NCBI RefSeq assembly: GCF_900112705.1
Contig: NZ_FOMR01000001.1
Span: forward strand, 236,945-300,944
Direction: 5' to 3'
Source: Lentibacillus persicus
Lineage (GTDB): Bacteria; Bacillota; Bacilli; Bacillales; Amphibacillaceae
Length of the DNA: 64,000 nucleotides
The notes under the pieces were generated by a model that saw nothing but the letters and a program-made list of their open reading frames with translations, was not told where the DNA came from and did not search any database. Below, in pieces: positions 16,405 through 24,967 of this stretch. A program made the position numbers and the translations under genes. How positions within the stretch are numbered: position 1 is the first letter of the stretch; each line of letters begins with the position of its first letter.

Positions 16405-17385
16405 ATGACGGATTATAAAGAACCGATACTTGATGTAGCACAGTTAGCGCATGTGGAGATTTTTTCACCTAAGCCAGAGGAGACAGTAGAATTTTTTACA
16501 AGATTTCTGGGGATGGAAGTGACTGCGCGTTCCGGACAATCGGTATATTTAAGAGCCTATGAAGAAGCGTATCACAATTCTTTAAAAGTAACCGAAGCTA
16601 ATGAAGCAGGCTTAGGACATGCAGGCTGGCGTGCGATGTCCCCACAGGCCCTGCAGCGGAGGGTTGAGGTATTAAAAGGAACGGGATTGGGGCGAGGGTG
16701 GATTGATGGCGATATCGGACATGGCGAAGCATATCAATTTACGTTGCCTGATGGTCAATTAATGGAGCTTTTTTGGGATGTCGATTATTATCAATGCGAT
16801 AATGATTACAAATCAAAATTACTGAACCGGCCTTCGAAGCGTCCTGAGCAAGGCGTTCCGGTCCGCAGACTGGATCATATCAATTTAATGAGTGCCAACC
16901 CGCAAAATGATGCACAATTTATGATAGACAATCTTGGATTTCGCTTGAGAGAAGGCATTGAGGCCGAGGGCAATTTGATTGGAAGCTGGCTAAGTGTATC
17001 GAATCTTATGCATGAAATTGCAATTATGCCGGAGCCGAATCAAGTTCCAGGAAAATTACACCATCTCTGTTTTTGGTATGGCGTTCCGCAAAACCTTTAT
17101 GAAGTTGCTGATCTATTAAAAGAAAATGATATTTTTATCGAAGTTCCACCAAACAAGCATGGTATTAGCCAAGCCTTCTGCATGTATGTTTATGAGCCTG
17201 GCGGAAACCGTATTGAATTGTTTGGGGATGCTGGTTATCTTATCCTGGACCCTGAATGGAAACCAGTTATATGGGATATGGAAGATGTGCCAGGTTATGG
17301 AGATACGTGGATAGGCACTGCTTTTCCTGACTCATGGTGGAATGAAGGCACCCCTTTAACCGTCCCGGAAATCTCTAAGAAATAA
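16405..17385 (+). CDS. pheB: Catechol 2,3-dioxygenase (extradiol, VOC fold)
   Basis: A 326-aa extradiol dioxygenase that opens catechol to 2-hydroxymuconic semialdehyde. Two VOC halves are visible. Iron ligands are His158 in RRLDHINLM, His219 or His220 in KLHHLCFWYG, and Glu271 in NRIELFGD; the last strand has the typical YVYEPGGNRIELF pattern. Length agrees with Geobacillus PheB (about 327 aa). Start follows GGGGGAGGATTTACA. No XylT-type ferredoxin gene for reactivating the iron lies in the operon. The 139-bp gap before it contains no clear terminator. Confidence 0.9.
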   Translation: MTDYKEPILDVAQLAHVEIFSPKPEETVEFFTRFLGMEVTARSGQSVYLRAYEEAYHNSLKVTEANEAGLGHAGWRAMSPQALQRRVEVLKGTGLGRGWIDGDIGHGEAYQFTLPDGQLMELFWDVDYYQCDNDYKSKLLNRPSKRPEQGVPVRRLDHINLMSANPQNDAQFMIDNLGFRLREGIEAEGNLIGSWLSVSNLMHEIAIMPEPNQVPGKLHHLCFWYGVPQNLYEVADLLKENDIFIEVPPNKHGISQAFCMYVYEPGGNRIELFGDAGYLILDPEWKPVIWDMEDVPGYGDTWIGTAFPDSWWNEGTPLTVPEISKK

Positions 17386-17430
17386 TGAAAGCGATTTAGA
17401 AGTCAAGAAAGATAGGAAAGGTGGGACGTT

Positions 17431-18345
17431 ATGTCAAAAATTAAAGCCGCAATATTGGGATCGGGAAATATTGGAACAGATTTAATGTATAAAATTCTAA
17501 AAAAAGACGGAAATATTGAGCTTTCACTAGTCGCTGGTATTGATCCGGAATCGGAAGGACTGCAAAGAGCGAGAGAAGCAAAAGTTGAAACGAGTCATGA
17601 GGGAATCAAGGATATTTTAGCTGACCCGGATATTAAAATTGTGTTTGATGCAACGAGTGCAAAAGCTCATATGCACACGGCGGAACAATTAAGCGAAGCA
17701 GGAAAAATGGCAATTGATTTAACACCGGCGGCAATCGGCCCATATCTGGTGCCACCTGTTAATTTAAATGAGCATATTGAAGCAGAAAATGTAAATATGG
17801 TTTCTTGTGCAGGCCAAGCAACGACCCCTTTAGTTTATGCCGTTTCAAGAGTGGTTCCTGTTCACTATGCTGAGATGATTGCAACAGTGGCAAGTCGTGC
17901 GATTGGACCTGGAACGAGACAAAATGTGGATGAGTTTACGCGAACGACTGCAAACTCGTTGGAAAAAGTCGGCGGTGCCAAAACTGCTAGAGCAATTCCG
18001 GTGTTTAATCCCGCAGAACCGCCGATTACGATGGCAAATACGGTATATACGGTAATTAAGGAGAAAGATTTTGACGTTGATGCAATTAAAAAGTCAATTA
18101 ATGACATAATTTACGATGTTGCTGACTATGTGCCAGGTTATCGATTGAAATCGGAACCGATTATTGATTATCGGGATACACCATGGGGGCGTTTACCTGT
18201 TGTTGTCATTATGAATGAGGTGGAGGGAGAAGGAGACTTTTTCCCTCAATATGCGGGCAACTTGGATATTATGACAGCTTCTGCAAGAAAAGTCGGTGAT
18301 CTGTATGCCAATCATTTTTTGCAGAAAAAGGGGGTTCGGCAGTGA
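17431..18345 (+). CDS. dmpF: Acetaldehyde dehydrogenase, acylating
   Basis: A 304-aa NAD-dependent enzyme that converts acetaldehyde to acetyl-CoA at the end of the meta-cleavage pathway. It has the Rossmann start [18 protein letters not shown] and the catalytic-cysteine region [16 protein letters not shown]. Its stop TGA overlaps the GTG start of the aldolase gene (GTGA), matching the known complex in which acetaldehyde is channelled from aldolase to dehydrogenase. Start follows AAAGGTGGGACGTT. Confidence 0.93.
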   Translation: MSKIKAAILGSGNIGTDLMYKILKKDGNIELSLVAGIDPESEGLQRAREAKVETSHEGIKDILADPDIKIVFDATSAKAHMHTAEQLSEAGKMAIDLTPAAIGPYLVPPVNLNEHIEAENVNMVSCAGQATTPLVYAVSRVVPVHYAEMIATVASRAIGPGTRQNVDEFTRTTANSLEKVGGAKTARAIPVFNPAEPPITMANTVYTVIKEKDFDVDAIKKSINDIIYDVADYVPGYRLKSEPIIDYRDTPWGRLPVVVIMNEVEGEGDFFPQYAGNLDIMTASARKVGDLYANHFLQKKGVRQ

Positions 18346-19361
18346 AAATTCCAAGACTTACGGATACGACGTTAAGAGACGGTTCACACGCAATTAGTTA
18401 CAGTTACACTGTTGAACAAACAAGAGAGATTGTACGCGGTTTGGACGAAGCTTCAGTTCCCGTAATTGAAGTAAGTCATGGTGCTGGATTAAACGGATCA
18501 ACAATTCAGCAAGGGTTTTCAAAGACACCTGAATATGATCTCATAAAAACTGCTGTTGAAACTGCTAAACAAGCAAAAATTGCATCGTTGTTCGTTCCTG
18601 GAATTGGTACGAGTGAAGAGTTGAAAAAAGCAGTGGACATTGGGATACAGGCGGTTAGGGTTGCAGTTCATTGCACGGAAGCTGATGTTACAGAACAATA
18701 TATCCGCTTGGCAAAAGAATTAGAAATCGAAGCTGTTGGATTTTTAATGATGGCTCATACACAACCAAAAGAGGTACTTGCTGAACAAGCGAAATTGATG
18801 GAATCTTATGGAGCAGACTGTGTGTATATAGTTGATTCAGCAGGGGCACTTGTGCCACAGGGCGTGAGAGAGAGGGTTTCTGCACTAAAAGATGTGTTAT
18901 CCATTGATGTCGGATTCCATGCGCATAATAACCTGGGGCTAGCGATTGGTAATACAGTAGCGGCAATCGAATCCGGTGCAGATCAAGTAGATGGAACTGT
19001 AAGAGCTTTAGGAGCGGGTGCCGGAAATGCGCCGACAGAAGTAATCGTAGCAACATTAAATAAAATGGGAATTAATACAGGAATTAGTCTGTCCCATTTA
19101 ATGGATTTAGCAGAAGACGTTGTCGCACCAATCATCCCATCACCGATTGTGATTGATCGTGATAATTTGTCCAGCGGTTATGCGGGTGTATACAATAGTT
19201 TCCTGTTGCATGTAAGGCATGCGGCGGAAAAATTCGATTTAAACCCCACTGAAATCATGGAAGAACTCGGAAGACGTCAAGCTATAGCCGGTCAAGAGGA
19301 TTGGATAATTGATGTAGCCCTTGAACTTGCTGATAAGAAAAAGGATATGGCACATATATAA
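18342..19361 (+). CDS. dmpG: 4-hydroxy-2-oxovalerate aldolase
   Basis: A 339-aa class II aldolase of the DmpG/MhpE family, which splits 4-hydroxy-2-oxovalerate to pyruvate and acetaldehyde. The N-terminal [14 protein letters not shown] motif has the metal-binding Asp, and [15 protein letters not shown] carries the His-x-His pair. Expected length. The GTG start overlaps the dehydrogenase stop by four bases. No unusual features. Confidence 0.93.
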   Translation: MKIPRLTDTTLRDGSHAISYSYTVEQTREIVRGLDEASVPVIEVSHGAGLNGSTIQQGFSKTPEYDLIKTAVETAKQAKIASLFVPGIGTSEELKKAVDIGIQAVRVAVHCTEADVTEQYIRLAKELEIEAVGFLMMAHTQPKEVLAEQAKLMESYGADCVYIVDSAGALVPQGVRERVSALKDVLSIDVGFHAHNNLGLAIGNTVAAIESGADQVDGTVRALGAGAGNAPTEVIVATLNKMGINTGISLSHLMDLAEDVVAPIIPSPIVIDRDNLSSGYAGVYNSFLLHVRHAAEKFDLNPTEIMEELGRRQAIAGQEDWIIDVALELADKKKDMAHI

Positions 19362-19431
19362 TAGGTTGCATCCGTGTTAATTACCGGGGACACTGATACA
19401 AAATATTCTTGGTTTGCGGGAGAGAGCATAT

Positions 19432-20220
19432 ATGAATGTAAAAGAAGCGGCAAGAAGTTTGTTGGAAGCCGAAAAGACAAAACAAGTTATACCACCATTA
19501 ACGGACACATATCCAGGTATTACTGTCGATGAAGCCTACCACACGCAATTGGAAATTGTCCGTTATAAAGTGGATGAGGGAGCAATCAACGTCGGAAAGA
19601 AAATTGGCGCAACGAGTAAAGCTATCCAAAATATGTTTGGCGTTGAGCAGCCGGATTATGGGCATTTATTAGACTGCATGATGTATGCAGAAGGCGATGA
19701 CATTTCATTAAACGATTTTATTCAGCCCAAAGCAGAGTTTGAGATTGCTTTTAAGTTAAAGAAAGACCTGAGAGGACCAAATATCACTGTAATGGATGTT
19801 ATTGATGCGACAGATTATATTGCTCCTGCTATTGAGGTCATTGATAGTCGAATTAAAGACTGGCAAATTAATTTTGAAGATACGGTAGCAGATAATGGAT
19901 CTTCAGCGGCTGCTGTGATTGGTGGCACCCCAACGCCATTAAACGGTATTGATTTAACGCATATTGGCATGGTCGCTTACAAAAATGGTGAAATGCTGGA
20001 TTCCGGTGCCGGAGCTGCGGTTTTAGGCAATCCTTTACGTTCGGTAGCTTGGCTGGCAAATTCATTAAGTCAATATAACGTTGATCTAAAAGCAGGGGAA
20101 ATCGTTTTGTCCGGCGCATTAACAAGTGCAGTGACAATAGCGGATCAGGACAGTTTCACAGTCGAATTTGACCATATTGGCACAGTCGGTGTGACGTTTG
20201 TACAAGAGGTGAGGGCATGA
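19432..20220 (+). CDS. dmpE: 2-oxopent-4-enoate hydratase
   Basis: About 262 aa starting at ATG 19432 behind GCGGGAGAG; an in-frame TTG 18 bases upstream is less well placed. The fumarylacetoacetate-hydrolase-like fold has KPKAEFEIAFKLKKDL-type metal residues (visible as IQPKAEFEIAFK) and VIDSRIKDWQINFEDTVADN, which is the hydratase signature (DmpE) rather than the decarboxylase one. It adds water to 2-oxopent-4-enoate. Its stop overlaps the start of the decarboxylase gene (ATGA), and the two proteins form a complex in studied systems. Confidence 0.88.
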   Translation: MNVKEAARSLLEAEKTKQVIPPLTDTYPGITVDEAYHTQLEIVRYKVDEGAINVGKKIGATSKAIQNMFGVEQPDYGHLLDCMMYAEGDDISLNDFIQPKAEFEIAFKLKKDLRGPNITVMDVIDATDYIAPAIEVIDSRIKDWQINFEDTVADNGSSAAAVIGGTPTPLNGIDLTHIGMVAYKNGEMLDSGAGAAVLGNPLRSVAWLANSLSQYNVDLKAGEIVLSGALTSAVTIADQDSFTVEFDHIGTVGVTFVQEVRA

Positions 20221-21008
20221 TAAAAACAGATGTAGTGGAGGCTATAGCGAGTGACTTGCTTAACGCCGAAAAAAGCGGTACCGCAACCAATAAGTTTGTG
20301 GACAAATATCCTGAATTAGATGAGACATTAGCCTATCAAGTTCAGGATAAACTGGTAGAAATGAAAGAAACCGAAGAGAAGACTAAGCGAGTCGGCTGGA
20401 AATTAGGATTAACGAGTAAGGCGAAACAGCACATGATGGGGGTCCATGAGCCCTCTTATGGCGTTTTATTGGAAAGTATGCAATTGAATGAAAGTGAGCC
20501 TGTCTCCATAGCTCCTTTTATTCATGCAAAAGCGGAACCTGAAATCGCGTTTGTTTTAAATAAAGAATTAAAAGGGCCGCATATCAGTGTAGCTGATGTA
20601 CTTCATGCAACAGAATATGTGGCACCAGCTATCGAAATTATTGATAGCAGATTTCACGGATTTCAGTTTACGTTGGCTGACGCAATAAGTGATAATTCCT
20701 CATCTTCCCGATTTATTATCGGGGAACGCTTTTTTAACCCAAAGAATGTGAATTTAAAACTGATGGGATTTGTCTACAGGCAGAATGGCGAAGTTGCAGC
20801 GACTGGTGCTGGAGCAGCCGTAATGGGACACCCGGCCAGAGCGGTTGCCTGGTTAGCAAACAAGCTCTATCCAGTTAACAAGACGTTAAAACCTGGCGAA
20901 GTCATTTTGAGCGGTTCCCTGTCAGCTGCTCTCGAAATTTCACCAGGCGACCAATTTGCAGCTAGTTTTGATGGAATTGGTGCAGTTAACGCAATATTTA
21001 CGGAATAA
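20217..21008 (+). CDS. dmpH: 4-oxalocrotonate decarboxylase
   Basis: A 263-aa paralogue of the preceding hydratase. The segment IIDSRFHGFQFTLADAISDN followed by SSSSRFIIG is typical of DmpH. It removes CO2 from 4-oxalocrotonate, giving 2-oxopent-4-enoate for the hydratase. HAKAEPEIAFVL carries the metal-binding Glu residues. Four-base overlap with the upstream gene. Together with the tautomerase and the semialdehyde dehydrogenase it defines the oxalocrotonate branch. Confidence 0.87.
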   Translation: MIKTDVVEAIASDLLNAEKSGTATNKFVDKYPELDETLAYQVQDKLVEMKETEEKTKRVGWKLGLTSKAKQHMMGVHEPSYGVLLESMQLNESEPVSIAPFIHAKAEPEIAFVLNKELKGPHISVADVLHATEYVAPAIEIIDSRFHGFQFTLADAISDNSSSSRFIIGERFFNPKNVNLKLMGFVYRQNGEVAATGAGAAVMGHPARAVAWLANKLYPVNKTLKPGEVILSGSLSAALEISPGDQFAASFDGIGAVNAIFTE

Positions 21009-21029
21009 ATAGATTACAGAGGTGACGAT

Positions 21030-21224
21030 ATGCCGTTTATTCAACTTAATATAATGGAAGGAAGAGAACCGGAAACAAAAGAGCGCTTTATTCGTGAAGT
21101 TACAGACTTGGCTTCAGAAGTTCTCGATGCCCCTGAACAAAATGTTCGGGTAATGATTAATGAGCTTCCGCCTGAACATTGGGGTATCGCTGGCGAATCC
21201 GTGAAAAAAAGGAGGGACAAGTAA
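21030..21224 (+). CDS. dmpI: 4-oxalocrotonate tautomerase
   Basis: A 64-aa protein starting Met-Pro; after Met removal Pro1 is the catalytic base of the family. Conserved Arg residues near positions 11 and 39 (EGREPETKERF, NVRVMINELP) match those that bind the substrate. The end HWGIAGESVKKRR is typical. It converts the enol to the keto form of oxalocrotonate between the dehydrogenase and decarboxylase. Start follows GAGGTGACGAT. Confidence 0.92.
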   Translation: MPFIQLNIMEGREPETKERFIREVTDLASEVLDAPEQNVRVMINELPPEHWGIAGESVKKRRDK

Positions 21225-21225
21225 C

Positions 21226-22698
21226 ATGTCAAATGTCAAAACGGATATAAGAGAAATAGGTTTATACATTAACGGGAAGTATGTACCGGCACATGATGAG
21301 GGCACGTTCGATGTGACAAATCCAGCGACACAGGAACACATTGCCCGTGTTAGTGAGGCAACCGAAGAAGATGTTGATTATGCATGCCAAGCAGCACGTG
21401 AAGCATTTGAAAATGGTCCTTGGCGAACGATGTCTGTGCAGGAACGTACTGAAAAACTAAGAAAAATGGCTGATATAATTATTGAGAGAAAAGAAGAAAT
21501 TGCTCGTTACGACGCAATGGATGTTGGGAAGCCATATGAATCAACTGTTGCCCATGAAATTGGCCGTGCAGCTAATAACATCCGTTTTTTTGCTGATTTT
21601 GTCGAAAAACAAGGCGGGGAAACATATCCAATGGGCGAAGAATATCTCAACTATACAAGGTATGAACCTGTGGGCGTTGCAACAATCATAACACCATGGA
21701 ATGTACCGTTTATGTTAACCACATGGAAACTGGGACCTTGCCTTGCCGCAGGAAATACGGCTGTTATTAAACCGGCTGAGAACACACCTTTATCCGTTTC
21801 ACTATTAGGGGAAATTGCTAAAGAGGCGGGTATCCCGGATGGGGTCGTAAACATTGTTCAAGGACAGGGGAGCACTGTAGGAACTGCTGTCACCACTCAC
21901 CCTGAGGTAGACTTGGTGTCTTTTACAGGTTCGACAGCTACTGGTAAAAAGATATTGAAAGGCGGCGCTGACACGCTTAAAAAGGTCTCATTTGAACTGG
22001 GCGGGAAAGCAGCAAATATTATTTTTGAAGACGCAGATCTTGATAAAGCTGTACCAAGTTCTATTCGCGCAGCGTTTATGAATTCAGGACAAGTGTGTCT
22101 GGCTGGTTCAAGAATCTTAGTGCAGCGATCGATTTTTGATAAGTTTCTTGAAAAGTTCAAAAATGCTGCGATGGACCTGAAGGTAGGAGACCCACAGGAA
22201 AAGGGAACAGACATGGGGCCTTTGGTTAGTAAAGAGCACTATAACAAAGTAACAAGTTACTTCGATATCGCTGAAGAAGAAGGTGCCACCCTTATCTGTG
22301 GCGGGAAACGACCAGACCTTCCAGATCATTTAGCTAATGGTTATTATTTAGAGCCAACTCTTTATATACATGATGATTCAAAATCACGGATATGTCAGGA
22401 GGAAATCTTTGGTCCTGTTGTTACACTCATCCCATTTGATACAGAAGAGGAAGCGCTTCAAATTGCTAATGACACGGATTATGGGTTAAATGGTGTGGTC
22501 TGGACTGAAAACTTGCAAAGAGCACATCGTATTTCGCACAATGTTCGCGCTGGTACGATTTGGGTCAACTGCTGGTTCGTTCGTGACCTGCGTGCCCCAT
22601 TTGGTGGATTTAAGAAGAGCGGTATTGGCAGAGAAGGCGGCGAACACAGCATGGAGTTTTTTACTGAAGCCAAAAATATTTGTATTGCGTTACAATGA
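21226..22698 (+). CDS. dmpC: 2-hydroxymuconic semialdehyde dehydrogenase
   Basis: A 490-aa NAD-dependent aldehyde dehydrogenase with FELGGKAANIIF (catalytic Glu) and MNSGQVCLAGSRI (nucleophilic Cys). It oxidises the ring-cleavage product to 2-hydroxymuconate, the first step of the oxalocrotonate branch. It starts one base after the tautomerase stop, with AAGGAGGG inside that gene's end. It is the last gene before a strong terminator, closing the operon. No hydrolase (DmpD) for the other branch is present, so this enzyme carries all flux unless DmpD is encoded elsewhere. Confidence 0.88.
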   Translation: MSNVKTDIREIGLYINGKYVPAHDEGTFDVTNPATQEHIARVSEATEEDVDYACQAAREAFENGPWRTMSVQERTEKLRKMADIIIERKEEIARYDAMDVGKPYESTVAHEIGRAANNIRFFADFVEKQGGETYPMGEEYLNYTRYEPVGVATIITPWNVPFMLTTWKLGPCLAAGNTAVIKPAENTPLSVSLLGEIAKEAGIPDGVVNIVQGQGSTVGTAVTTHPEVDLVSFTGSTATGKKILKGGADTLKKVSFELGGKAANIIFEDADLDKAVPSSIRAAFMNSGQVCLAGSRILVQRSIFDKFLEKFKNAAMDLKVGDPQEKGTDMGPLVSKEHYNKVTSYFDIAEEEGATLICGGKRPDLPDHLANGYYLEPTLYIHDDSKSRICQEEIFGPVVTLIPFDTEEEALQIANDTDYGLNGVVWTENLQRAHRISHNVRAGTIWVNCWFVRDLRAPFGGFKKSGIGREGGEHSMEFFTEAKNICIALQ

Positions 22699-22723
22699 AA
22701 ACTTTACCAGCAATAAACGATAA

Positions 22724-22777
22724 AATAAAAAAGCGCGGTATCCTGCCCAATCGGCAAGTACCACGCTTTTTTATTTT
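22724..22777. terminator. Terminator of the phenol operon
   Basis: AAAAAAGCGCGGTA pairs with TACCACGCTTTTTT around an 18-base loop that contains a smaller TGCC/GGCA pairing. T-runs on both ends let it stop transcription from both directions, including the DUF3862 gene on the minus strand. Confidence 0.88.
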
Positions 22778-22807
22778 ACTTGGTTTTGCCCAATCCTATT
22801 GTCAGGT

Positions 22808-23500
22808 CTATTCCAACCCGAATTGTGATTTCGAGCTTAACTCATCGCCTTGGAACATAAGTGTTGCATTTGCTCCGATACTGCTATCGCCATCATACGT
22901 ATAAGTAACGGTGTAATATTGGGAACCCTTTTCGCCGGTTTGAGAAGTTATCTCGCCTTCACCACCAATAATGTCGAATACCTCGTCGGTCGTCATACCG
23001 TTTTCCAATTGATTGAATTCGTCTATGGTTATGGTCACGTCTGATTCAGAATCATTACCTACACCAGCTTGTGATTTACTTTGCAACTGTCCGTCCTGGA
23101 ATGTCAACATGGCATTTGACCCCCAGCCATCTGCACCCTCCCATGAATAGATTATCGTATGAAATTGGGAACCTTCTTCTCCGGTTTCAGATTGAACAGT
23201 TCCTTCGCCGCCGATGATACTGACGACTTCATCATAAGTCATTCCATTTGAAATTTGTTCAAATTCTTCCCCGGTTATGGTACTGTCATCTTCAGTTTCT
23301 GGTGATTGGCCTGAATTTTCCTTCTCAGCATTTGCTTCTTCAGCTTTTTTTGTTTCAGCACTGTTGCTGTTTTCTGATTCAGAAGTGTTGTTGGAAGCTG
23401 AATCATTCGTTTCTCCTCCGCTAAAAGCTACTGTGGCAATTATCATAATTGCTATAATCCCTATAAATCCTAAGCACCCAACTTTCATAAGTTTTTTCAT
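22808..23500 (-). CDS. Membrane-anchored protein with two DUF3862 repeats
   Basis: A 230-aa protein. An N-terminal hydrophobic helix (about 7-28, CLGFIGIIAIMIIATVAF) anchors it to the membrane. A Ser/Asn/Glu-rich linker (30-70) is followed by two homologous domains of about 75 aa, starting ITGEEFEQISNGMTYDEVVS and ITIDEFNQLENGMTTDEVFD, both with the IIGGEG turn. This is the DUF3862 (BLIP-like/SmpA-like) fold, found in Firmicutes surface proteins of unknown role. It points toward the phenol operon and shares its terminator. It is probably ordinary chromosome background. Confidence 0.8.
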   Translation of the reverse strand: MKKLMKVGCLGFIGIIAIMIIATVAFSGGETNDSASNNTSESENSNSAETKKAEEANAEKENSGQSPETEDDSTITGEEFEQISNGMTYDEVVSIIGGEGTVQSETGEEGSQFHTIIYSWEGADGWGSNAMLTFQDGQLQSKSQAGVGNDSESDVTITIDEFNQLENGMTTDEVFDIIGGEGEITSQTGEKGSQYYTVTYTYDGDSSIGANATLMFQGDELSSKSQFGLE

Positions 23501-23524
23501 ACTTAATTACCCCCTAAAATGTAC

Positions 23525-23562
23525 TAATTAATGCAGATGACTTTCTCCTGCTGCATTAATTA
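23525..23562. promoter_or_regulatory. Perfect 12-bp inverted repeat upstream of the DUF3862 gene
   Basis: TAATTAATGCAG (23525-23536) and CTGCATTAATTA (23551-23562) are perfect arms around 14 bases. It is 25 bases before the DUF3862 start on the minus strand. It has no T-run, so it is more likely an operator than a terminator; binding protein unknown. Confidence 0.55.
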
Positions 23563-23648
23563 TGATACTGCAAAAGGTATACAAAAAAATGTTCACCTTA
23601 ATTTTTCCTGTTACTGTGAAAAAGCGGCCCGCAAAAAAACTCCAATAC

Positions 23649-23774
23649 GACCAATCGAAATTCCGGGAGGATCAACCGAAATCAAAGCTGGATCAATCGA
23701 AACCCCCGGGTGACCAACCGAAATTCCACAAGGACCACGCGAAACCCACCACACACCACGCGAACGAGTATATC
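23649..23774. repeat. Degenerate 21-bp tandem repeat, six units
   Basis: Six consecutive 21-base units with a core like GAYCAAYCGAAAYYCC start at 23649, 23670, 23691, 23712, 23733 and 23754. Read as protein, each unit gives a heptad such as DQSKFRE, DQPKSKL, DQSKPPG, but there is no ribosome site and the frame has no natural beginning. It is GC-richer than its surroundings. I read it as a non-coding minisatellite of the dispersed kind seen in Bacillaceae intergenic regions. The rest of 23501-23843 holds no gene. Confidence 0.75.
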
Positions 23775-23843
23775 ACCCGGGCGTGCCATGGAAGGGGAAT
23801 AATTTTTGCCATAACAGGTGGAACATAAAACAGAGAATTGTGT

Positions 23844-23862
23844 TATAATAGAACAAACGTTC
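23844..23862 (+). promoter_or_regulatory. -10 box and LexA (SOS) operator of yolD
   Basis: TATAAT (23844-23849) is followed directly by GAACAAACGTTC (23851-23862), a perfect match to the Firmicutes LexA/DinR core GAAC-N4-GTTC. The operator covers the probable transcription start 17 bases before the yolD ATG, so LexA would repress until DNA damage. Confidence 0.8.
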
Positions 23863-23878
23863 TTTTTGTGGAGGGTCA

Positions 23879-24202
23879 ATGATGAGTGACGTAAACGACA
23901 GAGGTTCTATAAAATGGACATCATTGATGATACCGGAGCATGAAGAAATGCTGCGGAAATGGTGGGCCTCACAGGAATATAAAGAAAAACCGATACTTGA
24001 TGAACAGCAGAAAGAAGACATTAATGCACGTCTGCAGGCAGCTTTCCATCACAGCCTGCCAATCGAAGTAACGTATCATCACAGGGGCGAATTTTTCACA
24101 GCAAAAGGAAAGCTAGTGACCATTAACGCAGGAAAATTGATATTAGAGGATGAGGGTTCGATTGCATTGGAGAAGGTTGTGGATGTGGTGGTGGAGGAGT
24201 GA
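23879..24202 (+). CDS. YolD-like SOS protein
   Basis: A 107-aa protein of the YolD family: RGSIKWTSLMIPEHEEML at the start, then a variable middle, then EVTYHHRGEFFTAKGKLV and the closing beta-strand. YolD proteins usually sit beside a Y-family polymerase (UvrX/YqjW) and act with it under SOS control. Here no polymerase gene follows, only a decayed duplicated segment, so this yolD is an orphan or lost its partner. GAGGG is the ribosome site. The LexA box upstream supports SOS expression. Confidence 0.82.
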   Translation: MMSDVNDRGSIKWTSLMIPEHEEMLRKWWASQEYKEKPILDEQQKEDINARLQAAFHHSLPIEVTYHHRGEFFTAKGKLVTINAGKLILEDEGSIALEKVVDVVVEE

Positions 24203-24297
24203 AGGGGAGAGAGGTGGTGGTGAATTTTAACCTATATTCCCCCTCAACAAAAACCCGGACAGCATCCGTAAATCAACGATACTGTCCGGACACGTTT

Positions 24298-24522
24298 CTA
24301 TTTTTCCTGATATGCAAAATATGCTGAAATAAGCGTTTTAGCGGCAACGGGCATGGCGCGTTCTTCGATATTAAATTTTGGATGGTGATGCGGATAAGGA
24401 TGATCCTCGGTCTTGGCACCGGTAAAAAAATAAGCGCCGGGTTTTTCCATTGTATAGTAGGCGAAATCTTCGCCGGCCATAACGGGTCTAGCTTCATCTG
24501 CCGTATGGATCTCATCTACGAT
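24298..24522 (-). pseudogene. C-terminal fragment of M20 amidohydrolase
   Basis: About 74 codons match the end of the intact gene at 33,772-34,941, including VMAGEDFAYYTMEKPGAYFF and the identical tail SAYFAYQEK. The upstream part is deleted and is joined to sequence that lies before the start of the intact gene. No functional enzyme can result, since the metal-binding His residues are lost. Confidence 0.85.
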
Positions 24523-24629
24523 TTTTTTGAGTATATCACACTGGAAATGTATAATAGAGTTAGGAATCTTAGTGGTATGGCTAACAATTTTGTATGGTTT
24601 ATCGCCAAATAGCGAGAAGGAAACGGGTG

Positions 24630-24837
24630 AATGTACAAACGAAAAACAAAAGGAATGAACAACAATGCTATTGAATTTATTGAAAGCGTTTTACTGCAAT
24701 CACAGGATATGACGTTAAAATGTGGATCCTCAACCTCATTGGATTTGGCAAGTATCATTACAACTATGTATAGGGTTACGAAGGCAATACTTGTAGGTTT
24801 TTTACCTCGAAAGGCTTTGATAAGTTTATATACATAA
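24630..24837 (+). pseudogene. Decayed DUF1801 gene
   Basis: It begins like the intact gene at 35,079 (MYKRKTKGMNNNAIEFIESV versus MYEQKTKETDNSVIEFIEGV), then loses the frame several times. Pieces recognisable in shifted frames include the equivalents of FGKYHYKY and LVGFSPRKAK. It ends early at TAA 24835-24837. A ribosome site remains, but the product would be unrelated to DUF1801 after residue 20. The following bases up to 24,967 hold only the ClpB upstream region. Confidence 0.8.
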
Positions 24838-24967
24838 GCGTCAGGGAGGCGCATTTGTATAAGGTGTATAATTGAATACGTAATATTTAGAAAGTTTATT
24901 GTCAAACAACTCCTGAAATTATTGATATGATTAGAAATCACTTGAACGATCGGTGAGGATGATAAAA

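Larger units (their letters stand above)
24205..24837. repeat. Decayed left copy of the amidohydrolase/DUF1801 segment
   Basis: From GGGGAGAGAGGTGGTGG onward the sequence nearly matches 33,674-33,990 (terminator hairpin plus the amidohydrolase 3' end). About 1 kb of amidohydrolase is then missing, and the copy continues with its upstream region and a frameshifted DUF1801 gene, in the same order and orientation as the intact copy. It also includes the hairpin CCGGACAG (24255-24262)/CTGTCCGG (24282-24289). The intact copy is at 33,674-35,501. The two are direct repeats about 9.5 kb apart. Confidence 0.85.
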
